DNA of 64,000 bases, taken from positions 62,001 through 126,000 of the forward strand of contig NZ_RCCP01000004.1 in assembly GCF_003664125.1 (NCBI RefSeq). Reading direction: 5' to 3'. A model generated the notes under the pieces. That model did no database searches and was not told where the DNA came from. It saw only the letters and a program-made list of their open reading frames with translations. Numbering within the stretch: the first letter of the stretch is position 1; every line of letters begins with the position of its first letter. Below are positions 34,104 to 41,804 of this stretch, piece by piece. The position numbers were made by a program, and so were the translations under genes. Source of the stretch: Planococcus citreus (GTDB lineage: Bacteria; Bacillota; Bacilli; Bacillales_A; Planococcaceae).

Positions 34104-34598
34104 TTATCGGTTGGTGATCGTTTCCGGATTCATGTCGTGGTTCATCATCCGGTACGTCGCCATTTCTTCGTATTTCGTGCCAGGCTTGCCATAGTTCGTA
34201 TACGGGTCGATCGACAAGCCGCCGCGCGGAGTGAATTTGCCCCATACTTCGATATAGCGCGGATCGAGCAGCTCGATCAAGTCATTCATGATGATGTTGA
34301 CGACATCTTCATGGAAATCGCCGTGGTTGCGGAAGCTGAACAAATACAGCTTTAACGCTTTGCTTTCGACGAGTTTCTTGTCGGGAATGAAGCTCAAGTA
34401 AATCGTCGCGAAATCCGGCTGGCCGGTTTGTGGGCACAGCGAGGTGAATTCCGGGCAATTGAATTTAACGAAGTAATCGCGCGTGTGGAGATTGTCGATC
34501 GCTTCTAGAATGCCTGGGTCGTATTCGAATTTATAGCGCGTGTTCTGGTTGCCGAGCAAAGACAAATGCTCGAGTGTTTCTTCATTTCTTCCTGCCAT
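34104..34598 (-). CDS. queF: NADPH-dependent 7-cyano-7-deazaguanine reductase QueF
   Basis: Reduces preQ0 to preQ1 in queuosine synthesis. The 164-residue protein has the short (Bacillus) QueF form. The conserved [21 protein letters not shown] contains the catalytic Cys, and [21 protein letters not shown] is the QueF signature with substrate Glu and His. [20 protein letters not shown] follows. ATG 34598 has AGGAGG eight bases upstream. Residues upstream of it in frame (to 34655) fall in the leader and are not family-like. Confidence 0.97.
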   Translation of the reverse strand: MAGRNEETLEHLSLLGNQNTRYKFEYDPGILEAIDNLHTRDYFVKFNCPEFTSLCPQTGQPDFATIYLSFIPDKKLVESKALKLYLFSFRNHGDFHEDVVNIIMNDLIELLDPRYIEVWGKFTPRGGLSIDPYTNYGKPGTKYEEMATYRMMNHDMNPETITNR

Positions 34599-34654
34599 GT
34601 GAGTGGCCTCCTTATATTCGGCCGGCTGGGGGAGAGCTATAAAAAATTCGGACA

Positions 34655-34687
34655 AACGAAAAGCCGAATCGCATGTGGATTCGGCTT
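34655..34687 (-). terminator. Attenuator hairpin of the preQ1 riboswitch
   Basis: On the minus strand AAGCCGAATC pairs with GATTCGGCTT around a seven-base loop, followed by TTCGTTTG. It lies between the riboswitch aptamer and queF and is the likely expression platform. Confidence 0.8.
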
Positions 34688-34701
34688 GATTTCAAAATCC
34701 A

Positions 34702-34740
34702 TAGTTTTTTATAGAGGGTGGAATGCTATGAACCTCTCCC
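34702..34740 (-). promoter_or_regulatory. preQ1 class I riboswitch aptamer
   Basis: On the minus strand the aptamer reads AGAGGTTC (stem), a nine-base loop ATAGCATTC, CACCCTCT (partner arm) and the A-rich tail ATAAAAAACTA. This is the preQ1-I consensus: stem P1, the C-rich loop and an A-rich tail that docks as a pseudoknot. It lies upstream of queF-yhhQ, whose products make and import preQ1, so it should shut off the operon when preQ1 is plentiful. Confidence 0.95.
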
Positions 34741-34768
34741 GTTGCCGGGTTATTTAATTTCCTGCCTT

Positions 34769-34797
34769 ATCGTATAAGATAGGGGCGGTTCTGTCAA
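34769..34797 (-). promoter_or_regulatory. Promoter of the queF-yhhQ operon
   Basis: On the minus strand a perfect TTGACA (34797-34792), a 17-base spacer, and TACGAT (34774-34769). It starts transcription about 25 bases before the preQ1 aptamer. Confidence 0.75.
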
Positions 34798-34901
34798 TTG
34801 TTGGTTTGTTAGGGATTAGCCTCTGCAATTTGAGAGGTATGTAGGCGATGCGATAGAAAGTGTGAAATGAAAAGAAGTGATTGGAAAAGCTTCCGCTTTT
34901 C

Positions 34902-35036
34902 GACTTCGTTGCAGGGGGCTGCTTTCCGAGGGGCGGGTGTTGAGCCAATGTGCGGCAGAGAGCGCCGCACATTTGTCTCGCCAGCCCGCGCGATCCCTCA
35001 GGAGTCAGCCCCCCTTCCACTCCGTCTCTAGTTATA
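34902..35036 (+). repeat. Structured intergenic repeat, subtype B, copy 2
   Basis: Nearly identical to 25536-25671. Outer arms GGGGGCTG (about 34914-34921) and CAGCCCCC (about 35006-35013) pair. The inner hairpin AATGTGCGGC / GCCGCACATT keeps its ten pairs while the loop differs from copy 1. The stem is thus conserved and the loop variable, which fits selection on structure. Confidence 0.85.
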
Positions 35037-35106
35037 GAAAGGAAGGGAATTTCTTCTGTCCATTAGATAGGAAATGCTGAGATGCTTCATATTTTTAACT
35101 AGACTC

Positions 35107-35430
35107 ATCTTTAGTGTCGAGAAGCTAATTAGTTCTGACCCTACCCACAACATTTTAGACGGTAGCGCCAATGTGTCAGACGCCGCATCTCAGGAAGCGA
35201 TTCCCCCACTAGCCGGCAACTGCATATAGAAGCAGATCTGTTTGAACAAACTGCACACAACGAAATTTCTAAGCCGCCCAGCGCCACGGGTGAGCCGACG
35301 TAGTAAGACAGGTGTTTTTCCTGGCTTACTGCCAAAGGCCAACCCAAAGCAGGGCGGCGAATACCAACATGAAGCTCAACTAATGAACAGGAATGATTCC
35401 ACAAGCAAACCCTGACTATCTTCTTTTCCA
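35107..35430 (+). repeat. Conserved non-coding module downstream of repeat B, copy 2
   Basis: Aligns to 25745-26056 with long matching blocks: CAGGAAGCGATTCCCCC at about 35191, GGGTGAGCCGACG at about 35288, and CTGCCAAAGGCCAACCCAAA at about 35329. Between these blocks the two copies differ clearly. No ORF with a ribosome binding site is present. The opposite-strand frame of 87 codons at 35141-35404 is probably chance. Confidence 0.7.
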
Positions 35431-35433
35431 GAA

Positions 35434-35466
35434 ATAAAAAAAGCTAGAGAAAGAATCTCTAGCCTT
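35434..35466 (-). terminator. Terminator of the P450 gene
   Basis: On the minus strand the stem GCTAGAGA / TCTCTAGC lies after the P450 stop and is followed by CTTTTTTT. Confidence 0.85.
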
Positions 35467-35472
35467 TCATTA

Positions 35473-36801
35473 TTAATGGAATGGGCAACCTGATTGCACA
35501 GTCGTGTTCTTTTGTTCGTGATAGAACACATTGTCTGGGCGGTTTTTCAGTTTTTGGACGTCTTTTAGGATCAGGCGGCTTTTTGGCATAGTTGGCATGC
35601 GGGACATGTCGTAGGACAAGTCTTGTTCAGGCACGCTGTATTTCAAGTTCTCTGCAAAATATTTAAAGATTGACTGCATATACATGACCGTCATCCATTC
35701 CCCCGCACAGCGGTGTCCAGTATGGTGGTCGCCGCCGCCTTGAGGGACGAAGGAGAACGGGCTGCCGTCCCATGTGCTGAAGCGTTCCGGGATGAACTCG
35801 TCGGGATTGTCCCAGGAATCCGGGTGATGGTTCGTGCCGTACAGATCCAGAATGACGCGCATGTCTTTTTTGAAGTGGACGCCGTTCCAGTTGAAATCTT
35901 TTTTGGAGATCGCTGCCATGACTGGTGCGAACGGATAATAACGGCGTACTTCCTGGGCGAAATTGTGGCTGTAGTTGTTTTCGTCTGCCTGGAGTTTTCC
36001 GCGCGTGACCGGGTTTTCGTGCATCGCCATGACGCCGAAGACAATAAAGTAAGCGGTGGCGATCATCGGTCGGTAGGCATTGTTCAAATCGACAGCTGCC
36101 GTCTCGAGGTCGAGCAGTTTGCCGTTCGGTGTCCGGTGATGGGCGACGATATATGCTGCCGTATAGGCCGGCGGATTGTATTCGCCTTTACGGATTTGCT
36201 TGATGATTTTCTTCAGCCAGTCTTCGTGCGCATTGCGGGCTTTCATGCCTTCAAGGTAGCGCCCTTCAGTAAGGCCGAATGAATCGACCATCGTTACGAG
36301 CTCCCATGTGCGCTGCTTGACTTCGCTTTCTTTCATCGGCAGTCCGGCCCAGTGGATCATGGAGCGCGTGAAGATTTCTTCAATTTCATCCAATAAGACG
36401 ACTTCGTCCATCTGCTCCCATTGTTCGGCCTTGGCATCAAGTTCTTGGATCATCATGCGTTTGGCATCTTCCAAACGCTCAGGTGTCATCATCGACAGGA
36501 ACATGCGCTTTTGCTGGTGATGGTCTTCGCCGTCGCGGCCGTGGACTGCACCTCGCCCGAATAGCGTTTGCTCAAGCGGAAGCGGCGCTGCGCCACTGCG
36601 CTTAAAATAAGCATTATTGTAGAACAGTTCAGCCGCTTCTTCGCCGGCCATGCACACTACCTTTTTCCCGAGCAGGCGGGTTTCAAAAATATCCGAACCC
36701 AGCTCTTTGCGGCGGCCGGGCAGGAAATCAAATCCTTCTCCAAGAAGGGATAGGGTATTGTCCAATTCTTTTGCTTTCGGGATCGGGTGCTTCACTTTCA
36801 T
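35473..36801 (-). CDS. CYP152-family P450 fatty-acid peroxygenase/decarboxylase, OleT-like
   Basis: A 442-residue cytochrome P450 of the peroxide-using CYP152 family, which hydroxylates or decarboxylates fatty acids with H2O2. The heme-binding loop is QGGGDHHTGHRCAGEW with the heme ligand at Cys365. The substrate-carboxylate Arg-Pro pair is at 244-245 in NNAYRPMIATAYF. The distal pocket reads TLFGRGAVHGRDG, with His87 at the position that is His85 in the alkene-forming OleT of Jeotgalicoccus and Gln85 in the B. subtilis hydroxylase BS-beta (YbdT). This suggests decarboxylation to terminal alkenes, though His alone does not decide product type. AAGGAGCTGACGTTAC precedes the ATG. No redox partner is encoded nearby, as expected. 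Confidence 0.9.
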   Translation of the reverse strand: MKVKHPIPKAKELDNTLSLLGEGFDFLPGRRKELGSDIFETRLLGKKVVCMAGEEAAELFYNNAYFKRSGAAPLPLEQTLFGRGAVHGRDGEDHHQQKRMFLSMMTPERLEDAKRMMIQELDAKAEQWEQMDEVVLLDEIEEIFTRSMIHWAGLPMKESEVKQRTWELVTMVDSFGLTEGRYLEGMKARNAHEDWLKKIIKQIRKGEYNPPAYTAAYIVAHHRTPNGKLLDLETAAVDLNNAYRPMIATAYFIVFGVMAMHENPVTRGKLQADENNYSHNFAQEVRRYYPFAPVMAAISKKDFNWNGVHFKKDMRVILDLYGTNHHPDSWDNPDEFIPERFSTWDGSPFSFVPQGGGDHHTGHRCAGEWMTVMYMQSIFKYFAENLKYSVPEQDLSYDMSRMPTMPKSRLILKDVQKLKNRPDNVFYHEQKNTTVQSGCPFH

Positions 36802-36831
36802 GTAACGTCAGCTCCTTCAGTATGTTCAATG

Positions 36832-36846
36832 CAGGTGATTCACCTG
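36832..36846. promoter_or_regulatory. Perfect 15-bp palindrome upstream of the P450 gene
   Basis: CAGGTGATTCACCTG lies about 30 bases upstream of the P450 start. It may be an operator for an unknown regulator. No clear promoter boxes are visible around it. Confidence 0.4.
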
Positions 36847-36918
36847 TTAAGTTGAAAATTCATTGTAGAAAACCATACCCTTCTGGGGCCTCGGTAAACG
36901 CTTCCGGAATTTCAGGGT

Positions 36919-36952
36919 AGCGCCTATCAAAAAGCTGGAGTAGGCGTTTTTT
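36919..36952 (+). terminator. Terminator-like hairpin upstream of the phosphotransferase gene
   Basis: CGCCTA (36921-36926) and TAGGCG (36941-36946) pair around a long loop, followed by six T. No rightward gene lies upstream for over 3 kb, so it could be a leader attenuator or end a small transcript. Confidence 0.5.
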
Positions 36953-36997
36953 CATGGTACACTTAAAACAAAAGATAGGCTGAAAGGAGCGGCAAGC

Positions 36998-37927
36998 ATG
37001 ACAAATGGATTCGGCGGCTTATCCCGCCAGGCACTCGAATGGGTCGAGTCGAAATGGCCAGGAGCTGCATTGGAAGAAGCTATTCCCTTAGAAGGTGGGA
37101 CTTCTTCACTGCTTTATGAAATTCGCGCAAGCAAAGATGGAGAGCAGCAGAGCATCGTGTTGCGGCTTCACCATAAAGGGGAGTGGCTCGACCAGGAACC
37201 GGACTTGGCGAAGCATGAAGCGATGAGCCTGGAGCTTGCAGAGAAAGCGGGCATTCCCGCCCCGCGCATTTTGGCGTTTGATGAAAGCGGCGAAGCATGC
37301 GGCATGCCGGCCGTATTGATGACGAAAGTTCCGGGAGCGGTCATCTTGCCTCCTGCATATGATGGGGCATGGCTTGACGGGCTTGCCAAGACGCTCGCTG
37401 AAATCCACCGCCATAAAGCAGAAGGATTTCCTTATGAGTATTTTGCCTATAACGATGCACGACGCCTCGAGCGGCCGAAGTGGTCGCGCGTGGAAGGCGA
37501 TTGGATGCGCGCGTTCTATATCGTAGCCGCGGGTGGGCCGCCGGTTGAGTATTGCTTAATCCACCGCGATTATCACCCGGGAAATATTTTATGGGAAGAG
37601 GGTCACGTCAGCAGCGTCGTTGATTGGGTGAATACATGCCGTGGGCCTGCGGGTGTCGATGTTGGGCATTGCCGTGTCAACTTAGCGCAGCTTTACGGCA
37701 CACGCATCGCCAACGAATTTTTGGATGCTTACGAACGCCATGCCGGTGAATCGTTTGTGTACGATCCATATTGGGATTTGCTGTCACTGATCGATATCTT
37801 GGACGGCAAGCCGGCAGTCTACCCTGGATGGAAAACGTTTGGCATGACCGGTTTATCCGATGAATTGGTCCGTTACCGCTTGGATGAGTATTTGATGAGC
37901 TTGATGGACCGCTTTGATGATTTCTAA
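36998..37927 (+). CDS. Phosphotransferase family enzyme (APH/choline kinase fold)
   Basis: A 309-residue protein kinase-like small-molecule phosphotransferase. The catalytic loop is CLIHRDYHPGNILWEEG (HxDxxxGN), with metal-binding Asp in VVDWVNTCRGPAGVDVGHC. The N-terminal part LEGGTSSLLYEIR is the nucleotide-binding loop and AGIPAPRILAFDESG follows. Substrate is unknown: the family includes aminoglycoside, macrolide and sugar or choline kinases. AAGGAGCGGC precedes the ATG. It stands alone between the P450 and yteA-like genes. Confidence 0.88.
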   Translation: MTNGFGGLSRQALEWVESKWPGAALEEAIPLEGGTSSLLYEIRASKDGEQQSIVLRLHHKGEWLDQEPDLAKHEAMSLELAEKAGIPAPRILAFDESGEACGMPAVLMTKVPGAVILPPAYDGAWLDGLAKTLAEIHRHKAEGFPYEYFAYNDARRLERPKWSRVEGDWMRAFYIVAAGGPPVEYCLIHRDYHPGNILWEEGHVSSVVDWVNTCRGPAGVDVGHCRVNLAQLYGTRIANEFLDAYERHAGESFVYDPYWDLLSLIDILDGKPAVYPGWKTFGMTGLSDELVRYRLDEYLMSLMDRFDDF

Positions 37928-38004
37928 GCTGTGCCCCTGAGGTTTGATTTCTCCGAGAAAGGCAATATATATAGCACAAGCGAGTATTTGGAGGAGGAGT
38001 CATA

Positions 38005-38556
38005 ATGACGGACGAACAGCAAAAGAACTTGAAGCAAGAACTCGAAGCGCAATTGAAATCGCTCGAGGAACGGATGGAACATACAGAGGAATTTGAAACC
38101 AGCGAATTATCCAATTACGATAATCACCCAGGCGATAACGCCACTGATTTGTATGACCAAGAACGCGGGATGGCGATGGAGCAGTTCAAGGAAGAAGAGC
38201 ATGAAGACGTGCTTGCTGCGCTAAAAGCCATTGAAGATGGAACCTACGGAAAATGTGCAGTGTGCGGCAAAGACATTCCATATGAGCGGCTTGAAGCCAT
38301 TCCTACCGCACTGACTTGCATCGACCACGCCGACCACAGCTTGGATTTGGAAAGCCGCCCATCAGAAGAAGATGTCATCGGCTCGTCGACAGACCGCCCG
38401 GCCAAAACGGAAGATAGCCGAATCCGCGATTACGACAACAGCTTTGAAGATGTCGAGAATTTCGGTTCCTCGGATGGCCCTCAAGACCAACCAGGGGAAG
38501 ACCAGGAAGATTTCTACAAGGACGACGAGGCAGAGGAAGACGAACAATTTAAATAA
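38005..38556 (+). CDS. yteA: YteA-type TraR/DksA zinc-finger protein
   Basis: A 183-residue acidic protein with an N-terminal coiled coil (QKNLKQELEAQLKSLEERME) and the DNHPGDNATDLYDQER motif. A DksA/TraR zinc finger CAVCGKDIPYERLEAIPTAL...CIDH follows; the fourth ligand position is His. The C-terminal 60 residues are acidic and disordered in appearance. YteA-type proteins occur in Bacillales, some annotated as sporulation-related; whether they bind RNA polymerase like DksA is not shown. GGAGGAGG precedes the ATG. Confidence 0.85.
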   Translation: MTDEQQKNLKQELEAQLKSLEERMEHTEEFETSELSNYDNHPGDNATDLYDQERGMAMEQFKEEEHEDVLAALKAIEDGTYGKCAVCGKDIPYERLEAIPTALTCIDHADHSLDLESRPSEEDVIGSSTDRPAKTEDSRIRDYDNSFEDVENFGSSDGPQDQPGEDQEDFYKDDEAEEDEQFK

Positions 38557-38557
38557 G

Positions 38558-38587
38558 CTGGTCCCGGCGCTCGCCGGGGCTTTTTTT
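38558..38587 (+). terminator. Terminator after yteA
   Basis: Stem CCCGGC / GCCGGG with loop GCTC, followed by a run of seven T. Confidence 0.9.
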
Positions 38588-38614
38588 AATACAGATAGAT
38601 GGAAGGGGATCCGG

Positions 38615-38980
38615 ATGGAAAGCTTGCATAAACAATTTCTAGATTTAGAGAACAGCCATTTGGCGCCGGCTGCCAGGGAGTCGAACCGCAACATGGCGGA
38701 AATATTGGATGATGAGTTTTTTGAATTCGGCATCTCCGGCGGGATTTGCCAGCGTTCTGATTTTAACGGGGACTATGCTTTGCAAGAAGATGACTATCAC
38801 ATTTCCCGCTTTGAAGCAAAATCTCTTGGGCCGGAGTCGGTCCTGACAATATATGTCTTGGAGAACCGGACAACAGGGGTTTGGAGCCACCGCAGTTCAG
38901 TATGGAAAAAACGACAGGACGGCTGGAAGCTCTTCTTCCATCAAGGGACGAAGACAGATGGTTTCAAGAAATGGGAATAG
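38615..38980 (+). CDS. DUF4440/NTF2-like protein
   Basis: A 121-residue protein with a pattern of small NTF2-fold proteins: SLHKQFLDLENSHLAP at the start, ILDDEFFEFGISGGICQR and a closing RQDGWKLFFHQGTKT. The fold makes a conical pocket, and many members are enzymes or binding proteins for small molecules; the ligand is unknown. The frame opens at 38372 inside the yteA gene, but ATG 38615 has AAGGGGATCCGG upstream and follows the terminator. Confidence 0.8.
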   Translation: MESLHKQFLDLENSHLAPAARESNRNMAEILDDEFFEFGISGGICQRSDFNGDYALQEDDYHISRFEAKSLGPESVLTIYVLENRTTGVWSHRSSVWKKRQDGWKLFFHQGTKTDGFKKWE

Positions 38981-39021
38981 GGAAAACGAAAGACAGGCAT
39001 TAGTTTAAAGGAGGATCATTT

Positions 39022-39423
39022 ATGGAGCATGCGATTGTGTTATTCGATGGGGATTGCAATTTCTGCGATTCCAGTGTGCAATTCATCATCAATCATGACC
39101 CGGCAGGTTACTTTCAATTCGCTTCCCTGCAAAGCGAGATCGGGCAAGAGCTTTCCCAAAAGCACAATGTGCCGGACGACGTCGACAGCCTTGTATTGAT
39201 TGAAGGCGGCGAAGCGTATGTGAAGTCAGAAGGCGCACTCAAGATTTCACACCATTTGACGGGGCTTTGGAAATTGGCATATCATCTTCAGCCATTCCCG
39301 CGCGTACTTCGTGACGGCGCATACGACGTCATCGCAAAAAACCGCTATAAAGTATTCGGCAAGCTCGACAGCTGCATGCTGCCGCCTCCGCATATCCGCA
39401 AGCGTTTTTTGGACCAATTCTAA
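39022..39423 (+). CDS. DCC-family thiol-disulfide oxidoreductase-like protein (YuxK type)
   Basis: A 133-residue protein of the DUF393/DCC family. The N-terminal motif VLFDGDCNFCDSSVQFI contains the D-x-C-x-x-C that names the family, and the C-terminal part has SEGALKISHHLTGLW and YDVIAKNRYKVFG. The thioredoxin-like fold is proposed to act in disulfide exchange, but no partner is established. AAAGGAGGATC precedes the ATG. It lies alone, with a bidirectional terminator behind. Confidence 0.9.
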   Translation: MEHAIVLFDGDCNFCDSSVQFIINHDPAGYFQFASLQSEIGQELSQKHNVPDDVDSLVLIEGGEAYVKSEGALKISHHLTGLWKLAYHLQPFPRVLRDGAYDVIAKNRYKVFGKLDSCMLPPPHIRKRFLDQF

Positions 39424-39429
39424 ACACGC

Positions 39430-39468
39430 AAAAGGGCGGTTCCAGAAAGACTGGAACCGCCCTTTTTT
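39430..39468. terminator. Bidirectional terminator between DCC gene and the fibronectin-like gene
   Basis: AAAAGGGCGGTTCCAG pairs with its complement around AAAGA. A and T runs flank it on each side. Confidence 0.93.
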
Positions 39469-39494
39469 ATATGGAACTGTTTTGCCCTTGTTCA

Positions 39495-40688
39495 TTACAG
39501 GAAGTTCGAAAAGCGCCAATAATGGGCCGCGATCGGATCGGCCATCCAGGCAAGTCCTTCGCTTTCGGTCTGGTGAAGCGGCTGCCATGTCCCATCATCG
39601 CCGAGCTTTAAGTAGATTTCGTGATTTGGCGACTGGTCATGGATGCCAATGAAATCATATACGCCATTCCGGTAAAACGTCGCAGATAATTCGTAATCGA
39701 TGTTCGGCGATGTCGTCAACGGATTTCCGACGCTGTGGGTGATCAGGATTTCGGTTTTCAGGGGTGTCTCTCCCGATATTTTGGCACTGACGCCTTCACT
39801 CGAAGCAACATCCGCTTTACGGAATTTCCGTCGCCAATTATAGGCGATACTGGTGCCGATATCTTTGTCGAAATCGAACGTGCTCTGCTGTTCCACCAGG
39901 TTGACGATGGAGTTGGTGAGTGATCGGTAATGTTTCGATTCGGGATCGAATGTGCGATTATCCCCTTGGAAATAAGGGTTTGGCGATGTCAGATTGGGAT
40001 TTTTTAAGACATCATCGGGCAAAAAGGTCAGGTAGCGCAGATGCCATTTCAGCTCCGGCGGCTTGCTCTGGCCTTCCTTGAGCAACTGGTTGAGCGGGGC
40101 GATCTTTTTCGATAGCCAGAATTTTTCAACGGCTGCCTGTTCTTGCGACGAACCCAGGTTCAAGGCTCCGAATATATTGGCAGCGAGCGATTTGATTTTG
40201 CGTAATGGGCTTTCAGTCCGTTCAACGGGGCGTCTTGCGCGCACCCAATAAATCACTTCACGGTCTTCCGGCACCTCCCGGTCGGTGAACTGGGTCTTCT
40301 GGATTTTCGCAACTTGCTCGCCATCGCGATAAATTTCGTATTCGTCGATGCCGTCGATTGCTCCCCAGGCAAGCGAGATCCGCTTGTGTGAAACAATGGT
40401 CGATAAAACGATTTGCTCCAATTGATTGATGCAATCAGGGTCGCGCTTTTCGGTGCCGGTCAAAACTTTCAAGGAAGGTACCCAGCTGCCTTGTGGGGTT
40501 TGGCGTTCTATCGTATAACAGAACAATTCGCCAGGGCTCAGGCCTTCCTCGCGAAATGACGCTTGTGTACCTGTATAGACGATCTCTCCGTCTTTTTTAA
40601 TCCGTGAAACTTCATCTGTCGGGGTCCAGCTGAAAGAAATCATGCTATCGGTTTGTTCCAATAATTCAATGTCCCATTCTTTGTTCAT
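39495..40688 (-). CDS. DUF3238-like protein with fibronectin type III-like modules
   Basis: A 397-residue protein without signal peptide or membrane segment. The first 180 residues hold two beta-sandwich-like modules (ISFSWTPTDEVSRI...YTGTQASFREEGLSPGELFCY and ISLAWGAIDGIDEYEIYRDG...DREVIYWVRARR). The second half has YLTFLPDDVLKNPNL and RTFDPESKHYRSLTN, which resemble the DUF3238 type of Bacillales proteins. Function unknown; the modules suggest protein or glycan binding. AGGAGGCTCATCC precedes the ATG. It faces the DCC gene across a terminator. Confidence 0.6.
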   Translation of the reverse strand: MNKEWDIELLEQTDSMISFSWTPTDEVSRIKKDGEIVYTGTQASFREEGLSPGELFCYTIERQTPQGSWVPSLKVLTGTEKRDPDCINQLEQIVLSTIVSHKRISLAWGAIDGIDEYEIYRDGEQVAKIQKTQFTDREVPEDREVIYWVRARRPVERTESPLRKIKSLAANIFGALNLGSSQEQAAVEKFWLSKKIAPLNQLLKEGQSKPPELKWHLRYLTFLPDDVLKNPNLTSPNPYFQGDNRTFDPESKHYRSLTNSIVNLVEQQSTFDFDKDIGTSIAYNWRRKFRKADVASSEGVSAKISGETPLKTEILITHSVGNPLTTSPNIDYELSATFYRNGVYDFIGIHDQSPNHEIYLKLGDDGTWQPLHQTESEGLAWMADPIAAHYWRFSNFL

Positions 40689-40873
40689 GGATGAGCCTCC
40701 TTTCGCTTGTGATAAGGTATACCCGATATTTGGAAATAGTGAACATGCTAAAAAAACTGATTTTGTTACACAATTTAAACATTTCAGATAATAAAGAGCG
40801 TTATAATGAAAGAAGACAAAAGAATTGGCGTTATTTTCGGTTCAAACATAAGTGGGAAAGGGGAGATGGCTGA

Positions 40874-41725
40874 ATGGTGAAGGGGAATCTGGAAAAAATA
40901 AGGGATTTCAGTGATTTCGACGAAGCGGCTTCATATATTCTCCAAATTCTCAGCAAGCAAGCAGGCATGAACAGCTTCTATATCGCAAAGCAGGAAAGGG
41001 GCTCCCAAAAGATCGTCAAGGTACATAATACGAAGCATCATTTGATAGAAGAAGGGGAAGCTGCCCCGCTGCCATGCATGTTGTCGGCTTTGAGCGTCGA
41101 GCATGGGGCGCAGGCATTAATCATCGAACACATCGGAGAGCATGAATTGACGCGTTCTCTAGGAATTGCGGATGGATTCGAAGCAGGATGTTTTATCGGC
41201 GTGCCGATTTTTTATGAAGATGGCTCAAGCTATGGCACCGTCTGTGGTCTCGATGATGGCCCATGCGAGCTGCCGGCGGATTTGTCGTTCATCTTTGAAA
41301 CCCTCGCCACTTTATTGACGTATGTCTTGGAACTGGAACGGGCATATGGGGAAATTGAATCGTTAGCTGCGCCAATGGTTCCCATTGTCGGGAAAGTGGC
41401 GATTTTGCCGATTATCGGCGAAGTCAGGGCATTGAGGGCACAGGCTATCATCGACCATGCCATGCACGGTTGTGCAGAAAAAGGCATCGAAGTACTGGTG
41501 ATCGATGTATCCGGCGTATCGCAGATCAATTCACAAGTCGGCGAATATTTATTGAAGCTCGTGAAGGTGTTGGGCTTGATTGGCGTCCAGCCGGTCGTGA
41601 CAGGTATCCAGCCTTTTATGGCGTTGAAAGTCCCCCATTTCGCCGAGGCCTTGAAAGGGACGATGATTGAAGCAAATCTCGAGACAGCGCTTAAGCGGCT
41701 CGGGTTCAGCTTCGAAAAAAATTGA
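40874..41725 (+). CDS. GAF-STAS two-domain protein (RsbR-like sensor type)
   Basis: A 283-residue protein with an N-terminal GAF domain (about 12-155: FDEAASYILQILSKQAGMN, GVPIFYEDGSSYGTVCGLDD, LATLLTYVLELERAYGE) and a C-terminal STAS domain. The STAS starts at AAPMVPIVGKVAILPIIGEV and has the VLVIDVSGVSQINSQVGEYLL phosphorylation-site region. GAF and STAS pairs are known in stressosome relatives of RsbR, where Ser/Thr residues in this region are phosphorylated. The candidate is the Ser in SQINS or the preceding one. No RsbT/RsbS genes are near. GGGGAG precedes the ATG. Confidence 0.82.
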   Translation: MVKGNLEKIRDFSDFDEAASYILQILSKQAGMNSFYIAKQERGSQKIVKVHNTKHHLIEEGEAAPLPCMLSALSVEHGAQALIIEHIGEHELTRSLGIADGFEAGCFIGVPIFYEDGSSYGTVCGLDDGPCELPADLSFIFETLATLLTYVLELERAYGEIESLAAPMVPIVGKVAILPIIGEVRALRAQAIIDHAMHGCAEKGIEVLVIDVSGVSQINSQVGEYLLKLVKVLGLIGVQPVVTGIQPFMALKVPHFAEALKGTMIEANLETALKRLGFSFEKN

Positions 41726-41764
41726 GATGCTCTGTTTTGCCAATGCCGCTGATCTTCCGTTCAT

Positions 41765-41804
41765 AAAAAAGGCCATTTCCTTTAAATCAGGAAATGGCCT
41801 TTTG
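41765..41804. terminator. Bidirectional terminator between GAF-STAS and phosphodiesterase genes
   Basis: AAGGCCATTTCCT pairs with its complement around TTAAATC, with A and T runs on the two sides. Confidence 0.93.

Noticed and set aside
34877-35080. A 67-codon rightward frame across repeat B
   Set aside because: It runs through a strong hairpin and has no ribosome binding site; the loop differences between copies change the protein.
35141-35404. An 87-codon leftward frame in the conserved module near 35.2 kb
   Set aside because: The frame is not kept in the other copy at about 25.8 kb, has no ribosome binding site and no recognisable protein pattern, so it was treated as chance.
25536-35430. 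IS element or transposon as source of the long repeats
   Set aside because: No transposase frame, no flanking direct repeats that I can see, and the inverted arms are internal; a non-autonomous element remains possible but is not shown.
40691-40873. A 60-codon frame just before the GAF-STAS gene
   Set aside because: AT-rich intergenic sequence without ribosome binding site or similarity; it probably holds the promoter.
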